Assembly: GCF_026262505.1 (NCBI RefSeq)
Contig: NC_067208.1
Span: 18,795,962-18,859,961 of the forward strand
From: Trichomonas vaginalis G3
Lineage: Eukaryota > Parabasalia > Trichomonadida > Trichomonadidae
Reading direction: 5' to 3'
DNA length: 64,000 nucleotides
The notes below the pieces were generated by a model. It was given only the letters and a program-made list of their open reading frames with translations, did not search any database and was not told the origin of the DNA. Made by a program: the position numbers and the translations under genes. Of this stretch, positions 10,769 to 20,818 are shown piece by piece. How positions within the stretch are numbered: position 1 is the stretch's first letter; each line of letters begins with the position of its first letter.

Positions 10769-13700
10769 ATGAAAAATTCTCGATTAGATCCTTTAGCAAG
10801 TACCCAACCTATAGTTGCGAGTCCCCAAGATCCATACTTTCGGGTTGATTCTTATTATGGAATGTCTTCTGCGCGTACACACGGAATTCGAATTGAATCT
10901 CCATCAAAAAACATGGAAACTCGTAGTGTTAGCAGTAAAAAAGCTTTCTCTCAAACCCAAACATTCGGTCGTACAGTAAAAACAGCAATTCCCGTAATAA
11001 GACAAAGATTAATTCAAGAAGAAAAGCCAGAAATCACTCTAATGCCTACACGTGTTACAAAAGAACAAACTATTCAAGAAGTCACAACGTTAATTGATAA
11101 TTTCTTTTCAAAATTACATATTAAAACATTTAGAAACGAAATAGAAGATTTTATTCAAGAAAACATCACATCAAACAATGTAGTATACTGGGAGGAAATC
11201 ACTTCCCTTGCAAGATTATACTCTTATAAATACAAAGTTTCAGTAAATCACGAAGATACATTAATCGGTCAATCTTTTTTCAATACAACTGTTCAAACTA
11301 TACCAGTAGCTGGAGAACATCAGCATTGGAGACCAGAACTTGATGGAAAGATAGTAAATGAAAAAGGACCTTTAATTATCTTCCAATTACGTGATTTCGA
11401 TGGATCTATTACAGGTCTTATAGAAATACAAAAGAAATTTGCAGATCCCGAACCTAATTTCCGTGATCTAACTTTTATTAACATTTTACAACAGAAATTT
11501 GAACTTTTTTCAAGGTTTTTAAAGCAGCCATCACTTCAAGGACACATTTTTGAGATGAGTTCTGTCATGGCGGTTGAGCAATTCCTTGCAATTTTCTCTA
11601 CAAAAATGAAAGACATTTTTAAATGCGCTGATAGTGAAATTTGGGACTTTACAAACAAACTCAAACCAATACAATACAAGAATGGATCGATTAAAGAGAT
11701 AAATAACAATGAACTCGGAATAACCGGATTTGTTCTATCAAAAGGTCAGCTTTACAACTCTTTTTCCATCAAAAGAGAGTCTTGTTATAATGTTGTAATT
11801 GATGGCCAACAAGATTTGCCGTTTATGGGTAATGTTTGTAATAATTTGGTGATTATTATCCGTGGCTGCACAATTAAGCCTATTTTTACTTCGGAAGATG
11901 AATATATGCTTGATTATATCACTCCTTTTGTATGTACTTACTTCAGAAATGCTCTGAAGTACTCAGAAAATCCGAATTCGGAACCAGGATTAGATCTTCT
12001 CAAAGGAATTCAAAAGTTTTTGCCAGTTTACAATGTAAAAAGGTCTTTAGTCGGAATGCTTGAAGACACAATGGTCGAAATCCAGAAAATTTCGCAATCA
12101 GACAGAGTTGTTTTTCTAAAAGTCAATGAAGACAAACTAGAGAGCGCTTATTTCTCGGGATCAAGGAAACCAATCAAAATGAAGATTGGCGAAGGCATAG
12201 CTGGCTACGTAGCTCAAACAGGTCAAGAATTAAATTTATCTAATGCAGCCGACTCGTCCCATTTCAATCCTTCTATCGATGAAATGACTGGATATACAAC
12301 AAGAACGTTAATGTCCACGCCGATCATTAATACTTTCGGTGAAGTTCATGGAGTTATTCAATTAATTAACAAAATGGACAATATGCCGTTCTCAAAACGC
12401 GACTCCTTGATCGCTACAGTATATGGAACACTTTGTACATATATGATTCACAATCAGAACCTTCAAGACCAAACAAATGATTTACAAAAGAGAATAGACA
12501 TGGTTTCAAAGGCCGTTCCTAAGCTGGAAGATGTTGATGGATCAATTAGAGAATTATGCCATGTAGCAAGGATCTGTACTGATTGTATGGGAGTCACTGT
12601 TTATTTATTCAACAATACAAAAGGTATTGTCGAGCTTGCAGGCCAAGATGGTCACTTCAAACCGGCATTTAGTGGAAAAGGAGCTGTAGATTATTGTTTG
12701 AAGAACAATAAATCGTTAATAATCAATGATACTTTCCACGAAGCTATTGTTCATGATTCTTCCGATAGGGGAAAGCGTAACATCCTCTTAGTACCTATTA
12801 TTGCTGATGGATCTCAAATCGGATGCGTTGAAGCATGTAATAAACATGGAAACTTCACACAAATCGATTTGAACACTTTGACGTGCATTTCTAACATTGT
12901 TTCAACAAGTGTAACAATGAGAAGTATGATGAATGTCATAGAACACGGCAGATCCCAACTTATAATTTCTCATTTCATAAATCGTGACGAAATCGGTAAA
13001 AGTATCGTTCCAGCATCATTCTCTAATAAGACTGATATCAATGTGAATGAATACAAGGCGTACGAGAGAACTCCTGAAGAGTTAGTTTCAACAGTTTTCG
13101 AAATTTACCATCAGCTTAACTTGTTAGGAAACATCAAGTGCGACGATTTCTTCACATTCATATGTAGTGTAAGATCATCGTATAACCAGCTCGGTTATCA
13201 TAGTTGGGTAAAAGTTGTCTCAATTGCACAATTCGTTTACAGAATTCTGTCATCATCGCATGACGTTTTCAGTAAAGTTGAGATTATTTCTTTGATCATT
13301 GCTTCCCTTCTCGTTTATTCTGGTCACGATGGAACGGATGATTCGTATCACAAGAGACTTATGACGACAGAAGCCATCATTGCTGGATCTAGATCAGTCC
13401 ATGTTCATCTTGCTGTTACGAAATCAATGCATATCCTTTCAAAATTCAAAAATAAATTATTTTTCGAAGATGTTGATTCGATCATGAAATCGATCATTTC
13501 GTTCATCATGTCCCAAGAGACAATTGCTACTGCTACAGAAGAGCTTTCAAAAGTAATTGATTCTCATCAATTTGATATTACTTGCGAAACTCATCGCCAA
13601 CTCTTCTTGCAATGCATGTTCAATATGTGCTTGTATGATGAATTCGCTAGATCCAACGAAATCTCTGATAAATGGGAATATTTGTATTCTCTTGAAAGAT

Positions 13701-13921
13701 TTTCACTTGGAACAAGAGAAGTCGAAGCAAAGCTCACATATTCATCTAAGCATAACTGCCAGGAGCTTTATAATAAGAAACAATGCGTTCTTAAGAGAAT
13801 GGCCGGACTTGAAAAGCTCGTTAAGGTGGTATCCGCAGCTCCTGTAAAAGATGTACAGCATATTGGTATTGTTGGACCATCGTTCAACCGAAACAAACAA
13901 TTCTTCCAGTTGAGTGGATAA
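10769..13921 (+). CDS. Tandem-GAF protein with a degenerate class I cyclic-nucleotide phosphodiesterase domain
   Basis: The 1050-aa protein has an unstructured N-terminus (~1-95) and about four GAF-like domains (roughly 110-270, 275-415, 420-580, 590-740). The third is clearest (IKMKIGEGIAGYVAQTGQEL ... GEVHGVIQLINKMD). Residues ~770-1010 align in outline with class I PDE catalytic domains (FFTFICSVRSSYNQLGYHSW). The metal-binding motifs are altered: the usual YHNWxH reads YHSWVK (810-815), and HDxDHxG reads GHDGTDD (852-858). In animals, GAF-PDE proteins bind cGMP or cAMP and hydrolyse them. Here loss of several metal ligands points to a catalytically dead sensor or scaffold. The first ATG after in-frame stops is used. 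Confidence 0.75.
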   Translation: MKNSRLDPLASTQPIVASPQDPYFRVDSYYGMSSARTHGIRIESPSKNMETRSVSSKKAFSQTQTFGRTVKTAIPVIRQRLIQEEKPEITLMPTRVTKEQTIQEVTTLIDNFFSKLHIKTFRNEIEDFIQENITSNNVVYWEEITSLARLYSYKYKVSVNHEDTLIGQSFFNTTVQTIPVAGEHQHWRPELDGKIVNEKGPLIIFQLRDFDGSITGLIEIQKKFADPEPNFRDLTFINILQQKFELFSRFLKQPSLQGHIFEMSSVMAVEQFLAIFSTKMKDIFKCADSEIWDFTNKLKPIQYKNGSIKEINNNELGITGFVLSKGQLYNSFSIKRESCYNVVIDGQQDLPFMGNVCNNLVIIIRGCTIKPIFTSEDEYMLDYITPFVCTYFRNALKYSENPNSEPGLDLLKGIQKFLPVYNVKRSLVGMLEDTMVEIQKISQSDRVVFLKVNEDKLESAYFSGSRKPIKMKIGEGIAGYVAQTGQELNLSNAADSSHFNPSIDEMTGYTTRTLMSTPIINTFGEVHGVIQLINKMDNMPFSKRDSLIATVYGTLCTYMIHNQNLQDQTNDLQKRIDMVSKAVPKLEDVDGSIRELCHVARICTDCMGVTVYLFNNTKGIVELAGQDGHFKPAFSGKGAVDYCLKNNKSLIINDTFHEAIVHDSSDRGKRNILLVPIIADGSQIGCVEACNKHGNFTQIDLNTLTCISNIVSTSVTMRSMMNVIEHGRSQLIISHFINRDEIGKSIVPASFSNKTDINVNEYKAYERTPEELVSTVFEIYHQLNLLGNIKCDDFFTFICSVRSSYNQLGYHSWVKVVSIAQFVYRILSSSHDVFSKVEIISLIIASLLVYSGHDGTDDSYHKRLMTTEAIIAGSRSVHVHLAVTKSMHILSKFKNKLFFEDVDSIMKSIISFIMSQETIATATEELSKVIDSHQFDITCETHRQLFLQCMFNMCLYDEFARSNEISDKWEYLYSLERFSLGTREVEAKLTYSSKHNCQELYNKKQCVLKRMAGLEKLVKVVSAAPVKDVQHIGIVGPSFNRNKQFFQLSG

Positions 13922-14265
13922 TTTTTTTTTTTTCTATATATGTTTTTGTTATGTATGATATTATATAAATTATCTGTTTTTAGATCTAAATCTTTTCTAT
14001 ACAGTCAGCGAAGTCATATCTCACGCAATAAAAAAATATGAAAAAATATTCAAACTGAAAAACAAAAGCGAACTTTGAAATTCTTTTGTAAATGGATTCA
14101 ATTTCGCTAGTTAATCGGAGTTTGTATGGTATTTTTTCTGTATTGCCGAAGTAATTTTGAAAATGAATTCAATTTAATAACGAACATATTTTATTTCTAT
14201 TCGCTTAGGTTATTTTCCAGCTAATTTATTTGTAGGGAAAGCTTTACGTAATGTATTGCTTGTGC
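13922..14265. other. Intergenic spacer
   Basis: This AT-rich sequence lies after the GAF gene. No gene, RNA or repeat was recognised. Confidence 0.45.
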
Positions 14266-14541
14266 TTAGCTGTAGTTCGGGCAGTATTGCGGGAACTGAT
14301 CGTTTTCCATAACGAGTCTTGGAAAATTCATGTTGGAAATTGTCCAGTCAAAGACTCGAGGATTGAATGGGGCCTTGGGACGTTGTACTTCAGAGTGGAA
14401 ATGCATTGGATGAAATCGGAGACAGCCGTAGTGAGTCTCTCCTGCGGTAATTAAACCAGTCTTCTCTATTATCGATTTATTGGCAGTGGTAGAGCCACTA
14501 CAAGGCGGCTCTGCATCGGCTGAAGAGTCTGCATCGGACAT
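14266..14541 (-). CDS. Small hypothetical protein (91 aa)
   Basis: This is an ATG-initiated ORF with a Ser/Asp/Ala-rich N-terminus (MSDADSSADAEPPCSGS), then a more ordered segment rich in aromatic residues, His and Pro (HYGCLRFHPMHFHSEVQRP ... RVFDWTISNMNFPRLVM). I do not recognise the family. Coding is suggested by GC content above the flanks and by the ordered composition of the second half. An overlapping 67-codon plus-strand ORF is judged to be its shadow. GGCACTTT motifs precede the ATG twice on the minus strand but lack the TCA core of an Initiator. Confidence 0.5.
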   Translation of the reverse strand: MSDADSSADAEPPCSGSTTANKSIIEKTGLITAGETHYGCLRFHPMHFHSEVQRPKAPFNPRVFDWTISNMNFPRLVMENDQFPQYCPNYS

Positions 14542-14770
14542 CTAAAGTGCCGTAAACCTCTGAAAAAAAGTGCCATTCACAAATTTATAAAAGTGCCGAA
14601 TATTTCCCTCAAATTTGTAGTTGGCATTTATTTCATATATTTAAAAACCTGCAATTGTATGTAACATCATGTAATAGTCTCTTGATGATTTTTTTTAGGA
14701 TTTTCATCCCGATTTGTCTTCGAAAAAAATATCTTTTGTAATTTAATTTCTCAAAAATATAAAAAAAGAT

Positions 14771-17074
14771 TTAGCCGAAGATTGCTTGGTTGATTGTTCC
14801 ATTCTCCTTCAAAGGCTGTGATCTGTACAAGTAAGTGATCTGAGTTCTCATCTGAAGCTTGTTTACTCCCTTGTTCTGGAGCATCAAGACCTGCATGATT
14901 GGTCTTCCTCCGATTGGCTCAAGGACATTTCCACTTGGCTGCTGAGGGGATATCATCCATCCCTGTGGCAATCCGTACTGAATCTGGAACTGAGTGAGGG
15001 GAACTTCTCCAAGGTTGAAGCATGAAGCGCGGATGGCGAGCTGGTTAGGATTGTTCTGGTTCCTCTGGAACTCGAAGTAGATGACGTAATCCTGTGTGCG
15101 GAGGGCTTCAACGGCTCCTTTCGGTGGTGTAATCTCTTTCTTTGGTGTCACTTTTTGTGGGGAAGTTCCCTTTGACGCGTCAGCCAACAACTGCTGAACA
15201 GCAGGCTGTTGTTGCTGTGGCTGAGCGACTGGAGCACCAAGTAAAGCTGCGACAGCGTCCACTGGCTGTTGCTGCTTCTGCTGAGGTGCTTCCATCTCGA
15301 GATCGAGGAGATTCTCGTTGTGTTGGCTCTTTATTTCGCCAACAGGAGCTTCCTCGAATTCTAATGGAACAAGGAGATCGTCGTAGAGCTCCTTCTTTGA
15401 GAGAATGTGAAGGATCTCGCCGGCGCGCTGCTGGATTTCGAGGTTGTTGGACTTGGCAAGGTCCTCGAAAACAGGTGTCATCTCTGGAATACGGTTGAAT
15501 CTGACGGCGACTTTGGCAAGTGCGATAATGATGTAGCACTTGGTCTCGATGGTGGTCTGTGGCATAAGAAGGATGCGTTTAAGGATCTCTGGTGCATCAG
15601 ATTCCTCTTCAAGAAATTCTCCGATTGTCCATGCGGCAACTTGAACAAGACTCTGGTTGGAAGAGTTGTCTGGGAGTTTCTCTGTAAGTAATTTGACGGC
15701 TTTGTAGCGTAAATCTTGATGCTGACCTATTAATTTGCAAATTGAAGAGATAACATCGTTTCCGACGTAGTTTCCACTATCGATGAGGATATTAAGAACT
15801 GTTGTGAAGTTCCACTCCGGTGAAGGAGCGAATCTCTGAACAGATGCGAAGACTTTTGCGACAAGTTCGATTCTGAAGTCTCCATCGGCCATGCGGAGGT
15901 ACTGGTTGACATCTGGGATGAGGACTTCAACATTCGACTCGTCAACAAGTGCTGTAATAACATCTAACGCGCGACGTCTGATTGAAGCATCTTTGTGGTC
16001 GAGACAGGACACGACCTGCGACTTGTATCTCTGTAAAACGACGGAATCTGCGGAGCTTCTGTCGATGATTTGGTTCTCGTTGTAAAGAATTTGGCTGAAA
16101 GCAGATAAAGCAGAGTAAAGAACGTTTGGTTCTGGGAAAGTAAAGAGACGGCCGATCTGGTTGTATGCAAGAGATCTGAGAGATGCCTTCTTAGCGCATG
16201 TATTGATTGTTTGGATTGCTTGGAAAAGAATTGAACGACCAGTGTTACGGCGGACATCTACTGATGTAATAATTGAAGCTAGGAGTTCATCGAGTTCCTC
16301 GGATGGGCGCTTGAGATGTGCTAAAATCTTCATAATCTTGATTTGAAGGAATGGGTCGTTGAAAATCGAGAAAGAGAACTCGCTTGAAGGACGAGCTTCG
16401 TATAAGTTCTTGAGAATCTTTGTAAATGGTGTGCAGAACTGTCCCCATTGGTTTGCTAAATCTGGATCAACTTTGAGCATTTCAAGAGCGAGCATGATGC
16501 CTGCCATAACGCAGCAATGTGCGGAATGGTTGAGGAGCTTCTGTACATATGGGCGGAATGAGTCAGATAATTCGGGAACTTTGCGAATGATATGAACAGA
16601 TGCCATAGCAGCGCGCTTTTGCATTGCTGATAAAGGAGAATCGAGAAGCTTTTGAACATCAGTAACAAGGGTTCTGCACATTTCTACAGCACCGATATTA
16701 GCCAATAAAGTAAGAGGTAACATTTGAACTAAAGGATTTGGAGATGTGAGATCTTTTTGCATTGTATGTGTAATAAGAACAATTCTTTCGTTGTCTTCGT
16801 CGAGAATGTTTGCTGCAGCGAGATATCCGATTCTCTTATAGCTCGGGCGATCGTGTGCCATGAGGCTAACAATTTCCATTTGTCCCCAAGCTGTGTTTTC
16901 GCCTATCATATCTAAGTACATAAGCTTTAATACTAGACGAGGCTTATAATGTTCGCTGCAATCACGAATAAATGTACGCATGTTTGCAAGCTCATTCGAA
17001 ATAACAACTCTCTCATCTTCAATTGTGTCTGTTTCCAGAATTGAGACGATAAAGTCTTCAAAATTCGTCGCCAT
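14771..17074 (-). CDS. AP1G: AP-1 complex gamma-adaptin
   Basis: The 767-aa protein follows the large-adaptin plan. An alpha-solenoid trunk (about 1-560) holds typical gamma-adaptin stretches (ILDEDNERIVLITHTMQKDL, SSEFSFSIFNDPFLQIKIMK, SLRSLAYNQIGRLF). A Gln/Pro-rich hinge carries a clathrin box LLDLE at about 589-593. A C-terminal ear follows (~650-767; VIYFEFQRNQNNPNQLAIRA ... QYGLPQGWMISPQQPSGNVL). The trunk joins the other AP-1 subunits and Arf1 on the Golgi or endosome, the hinge recruits clathrin and the ear binds accessory factors. Length is near the usual ~800 aa. The start agrees with an Initiator just upstream, and GC-rich codon use suggests good expression. Confidence 0.92.
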   Translation of the reverse strand: MATNFEDFIVSILETDTIEDERVVISNELANMRTFIRDCSEHYKPRLVLKLMYLDMIGENTAWGQMEIVSLMAHDRPSYKRIGYLAAANILDEDNERIVLITHTMQKDLTSPNPLVQMLPLTLLANIGAVEMCRTLVTDVQKLLDSPLSAMQKRAAMASVHIIRKVPELSDSFRPYVQKLLNHSAHCCVMAGIMLALEMLKVDPDLANQWGQFCTPFTKILKNLYEARPSSEFSFSIFNDPFLQIKIMKILAHLKRPSEELDELLASIITSVDVRRNTGRSILFQAIQTINTCAKKASLRSLAYNQIGRLFTFPEPNVLYSALSAFSQILYNENQIIDRSSADSVVLQRYKSQVVSCLDHKDASIRRRALDVITALVDESNVEVLIPDVNQYLRMADGDFRIELVAKVFASVQRFAPSPEWNFTTVLNILIDSGNYVGNDVISSICKLIGQHQDLRYKAVKLLTEKLPDNSSNQSLVQVAAWTIGEFLEEESDAPEILKRILLMPQTTIETKCYIIIALAKVAVRFNRIPEMTPVFEDLAKSNNLEIQQRAGEILHILSKKELYDDLLVPLEFEEAPVGEIKSQHNENLLDLEMEAPQQKQQQPVDAVAALLGAPVAQPQQQQPAVQQLLADASKGTSPQKVTPKKEITPPKGAVEALRTQDYVIYFEFQRNQNNPNQLAIRASCFNLGEVPLTQFQIQYGLPQGWMISPQQPSGNVLEPIGGRPIMQVLMLQNKGVNKLQMRTQITYLYRSQPLKENGTINQAIFG

Positions 17075-17075
17075 T

Positions 17076-17088
17076 TGAATAAAAGTGA
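17076..17088 (-). promoter_or_regulatory. Initiator of the gamma-adaptin gene
   Basis: On the minus strand TCACTTTTATTCA ends one base before the ATG at 17074 and matches the trichomonad Inr core TCA-Y-T-W. Confidence 0.7.
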
Positions 17089-18109
17089 CGTAAACGATAA
17101 ATTCTAATCTTGGCGGTTGCGTTTATTTCACGATGGGAATAAACTTGTAAATTGATATTAGTGAATAAGTTCATGGCGAAAAACGACATGAAAGGAAATT
17201 GTAATTAGATGTGATATGTGATATGAAAATAATTACCAGTTTCTCTCAACTTTGAATGATGGAACCTTTTCTTGCAATTGGGGTTTAAAACATATGTGTC
17301 TTAGGCCATTTTTCCGGTCACGATTGGATCTGAAATGAATTGAAGATTGTTGATAAAATTCATTAAAATATCAAACAAAAATAATCAAAAATTCAGTGAT
17401 CTAAGTGATGCGTTGGATAATGTAGAGTATATTAATGCTGAAATTATCATCAATCGGTATATTGAACTTCAAATTCTTATGAAAAGCCATTAGAATGATT
17501 TTATTAAGAATACCGTTCAAAAGCTCAGATCTATATCATCTCATAAATACAATGAATGTATGCAGAATGAATAAGTATAAAGGAAAGTAAAAATTCTTCA
17601 ACATTTACATAAAGTAAAACAGAATGGTATATGCACATTGAATGTTAAATAAAAAGTGAATATAACCATTCTATATTTTCTTATATTTTCAGCTATATCC
17701 TAAACTAAAAAAAAAAATTATATTCAGGCAAAATTTCAGCTTATAGATATATGCCATACTCCATGCCATTAAACTTATAGACATTATTTGTATTCATCGA
17801 AGTACTTTGATGATAATATTAATTTGTATGAAATCAATGTCGTTTTTCTTAATTTTAAAGTTTCATATGGGGTTGTATGCCTGTATTAAAGCAATCGCCT
17901 TGATCATCCCTCTTTGGAGATGGAATAATGTTTTATCGTTATTGAATAACGTACTTTTGTAAATTTACTTTCAGTATGAAAATAATAACATAATTCATGT
18001 AATACACTATTTTTTGTTAAATCTTCTCTTCTCAAATAGTTTACACTTTTATTCAATTTTGAGGGGTTTTTGAAAACAATTTATCGTTAAATATGCGACT
18101 CATTTTTGA
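17089..18109. other. 1-kb intergenic region
   Basis: This AT-rich sequence lies between divergent genes. No gene or repeat was recognised. Confidence 0.45.
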
Positions 18110-20083
18110 ATGTTAAATTTTTTAATAAGCACTGCTAATTCCTATACAGTAAGTTCCACGGGCTACTACAGATTCAAGATTTAACTAATATTCGATCTTG
18201 AATCTGTTTCAAATTACGATTATTATCTCGTATGGATCAATAATCCATCAAATATACAGATAGATGGGGAAAGTTTAAATACTAGAGTTTACAAGCTTAA
18301 ATCCACATATGGAACGTATAAAGTTACAAGTTCTTCTTCTTCCATATATGCCGATTTTGGCGTTTTTCTTATACCACAAACATACGATATTCTTGAATTC
18401 TGGATTAAGCCAGCTTCGGAATTATACAGTATGACGCAAACTACATATTCTAACACTAAAAATTGTTATTTAATTATTCTCGATACTGAGTCGTTTACGG
18501 TCTATCTAGAAAACAGTGGAGATAGTAATGACGTTTATTATTCTACTGATGGTGGTAAACCCACTAGTCTTTTCACATCATACGCACTTTATAGCAATAA
18601 GGCTGTTACTTTAAATTATAAACAACTTGCTTCGACAACAGCTTCCACAACCTATTCAATATCAGCAGATGATGATAACGTTCACTATAACTATCAATAT
18701 TTCGACTTTAGTCATTCGAGTCTTGTATTTTCAACAGGAGTCACTATTTTGGAATTTCCATCCCCTAATAGTGGAGGATCCTCGTCTGGTTCATTTATTT
18801 CAATGGGATTAAATTCATATTCCATTTCGTCGTCCACCACATGCTCAATTCCAATAAAAACATTAATTGTTTTCACACAATCCGATTCAATAATAGGAGA
18901 TGCAATTGTTGGTTCCAAATCTCTTAGTATTCTTGGTTCATCAGGTATCAAAGCTATTGCATTTTTAGAAAATGGTAAACTTAAGTTATCATCAACAAGT
19001 GGTACACAAACTTGTAAATTTATCGCTTACGACTATTCGAAAGCAGAAGATTATTGTACTTATGTAACAATCCTTTCTGGTAAAGTTAAATACACATTGA
19101 GTCCGGCAGGCAGCTATACATACTGCATTGTATCTGCTTTCTCAGAAGTACAACTTAAAATTGAGACTGATGAGCAAAATCATTATTCATATAATGTGAA
19201 TAATTTAATGGAATACGGTCAAACATCTTCTGATGAAACTGTAACCAGTCCTGTTATAACATATGCAGGTCAATATTATACATATTCTAGCACAATTAAG
19301 TTTAATTTAAGTGGATCATCAAGTGACGAAAGTTTTATTATTGATGGATCTGAGTCTAAATACGATTTTTACACTATTTCTTCTACATCATCTTCACAAA
19401 TGAATACAGGTGATGCAGTTGGAAAAGCAAGTATTGGCGGTCTTAAACCATGGGCAATTGCTCTGATTGTTATCTTTGTTATAATTGCTTTTATTGTAAT
19501 TATAGTCTTAATTTGCGTCTGCTGTTGTGACAAAAGATGTTGCTGCTGCTCATCATCAAAAGTATCAGCATCAAAAGAAGAGAATAATGCACGTCCTGCA
19601 CAAAGAGAATCAACATCAAATAACAATAACACAGCATATCCTGCTCAAAGAATATCACAATCAAATAACAATAACTCGGCATATCCTGCACAAATGGCTT
19701 CATCTTCAAATAACAATAGTAAAGCGCGTCCTGTCCAAAGAGTTGAAGAAACCAACTCAACTACAATTAAAGTTAATGTTGTTAATACAACATATATTGC
19801 ACCGCCACCATCACAGCCGCCGCAACCTCAGCAAACTCAGCCCAATTATATTCCACCACCTCCACAAACACCTGTTTACGTCGCGCCACCACATCAATCA
19901 GTTTATGGAGTACCTCCGCAGCAACCGGTTTATGGAGTACCTCCACAGCAACCGGTTTATGGAGCACCTCCACCTGTTTATGGAGCTCCTCCGCAACAGC
20001 CGGCAGCTTATATAGCACCAGCACCAGCTCCATCATATAGCGCCCCAGAAACCAAAGATAACTATTACAACCCATACAACTAA
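18110..20083 (+). pseudogene. Single-pass membrane protein with Cys-rich juxtamembrane stretch and Pro/Gln-rich tail; in-frame stop near the 5' end
   Basis: From the first in-frame ATG after 18431 the ORF encodes 550 aa, but protein-like sequence in the same frame extends upstream to an ATG at 18110, interrupted by one TAA at 18182-18184. The ectodomain is Ser/Thr/Tyr-rich. A membrane segment (WAIALIVIFVIIAFIVIIVL) is followed by CVCCCDKRCCCCSSSK, a likely palmitoylation site. The cytosolic tail has about four Asn-rich repeats with YPAQR/RPAQR cores, then VYGVPPQQP-type repeats. Pro-rich tails of this kind often bind SH3 or WW domains. No known adhesin or enzyme domain is recognised. The stop may have inactivated the gene, or a shorter protein may start at 18431. 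The stop codon is followed by UAAA. Confidence 0.65.
18168..18207. repeat. Perfect 13-bp inverted repeat around the in-frame stop
   Basis: ACAGATTCAAGAT (18168-18180) and ATCTTGAATCTGT (18195-18207) flank a 14-nt loop that contains the TAA interrupting the membrane-protein gene. The arms are exact reverse complements. Confidence 0.9.
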
Positions 20084-20180
20084 ATAAAATATATTATTAA
20101 AAAAGTTCTAAAAGCACATCTTTCTTTTTATTATTACCTAATAGATGGATATATTATAATTTATTTGAACCTGTTAATTC

Positions 20181-20681
20181 GATAACTAAAATTCCGACAA
20201 GTTGTTATTAAACCAATCGGCCAAATGCCACAAGGTTCCAGCATTTTCCACCACATAGTGTTGGAAATAGCCATTATTAATAACTCTCAATCGATCAGAA
20301 TCATGTTAGCTTCATCAAATGGAGGCGTAACATTGGAAGGACACATCAGATTGGTCCCTTTTAACTACTTATTACCAGGAGATTCAGCGCTTTTATCGAT
20401 TGTCAAAAAAGAATCTGTTTTCATCTCAAATGTCGCAATTTCCTCAAATTCAAAGCCGAAAACAGTTCTTAACGCATTATTTACAATCCTAAGAGGGAAT
20501 ATAATCAGCGGAAATGATCTAACATCACGTATTCTCTAGAACGAGCACAGGTTTAAATGTTATTTCTATCCTGAAAATCAATCAAGGAATTGTAGAAGTC
20601 ACCGTAAAATCAAGCGACAATAGACTGACAAACTCAAAAAGTAGAGAAATCGAGATGAAAATCAGTTCTCTCATGACCTAA
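20181..20681 (+). pseudogene. Frameshifted gene fragment, possibly an adaptin/coatomer appendage region
   Basis: One frame reads FRQVVIKPIGQMPQGSSIFH and onward to a stop near 20539. The sense then continues in another frame from about 20530 (SRTSTGLNVISILKINQGIV, then VEVTVKSSDNRLTNS) to a TAA at 20679-20681. The two halves look like one ~165-aa beta-rich segment broken by a frameshift. The layout, with PGDSALL and a C-terminal VTVKSSD...REIEMK helix, loosely resembles appendages of vesicle-coat adaptors, but the match is weak and from memory of the fold only. There is no obvious beginning of a gene upstream, because a stop sits just before 20181. Confidence 0.4.
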
Positions 20682-20818
20682 TCATATTATTTATAATTTT
20701 TTTATTTGTTATCCAGTTTAATGGAACTATTATTTGTAGTTTATAAATTATATATATATTCATAATCATAAAGATTATTACTTCATCTTAAATCATATCA
20801 TTTTAAACATTTTTATTC

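Noticed and set aside
14251-14454. 67-codon plus-strand ORF
   Set aside because: Judged the shadow of the better-looking 91-aa minus-strand ORF.
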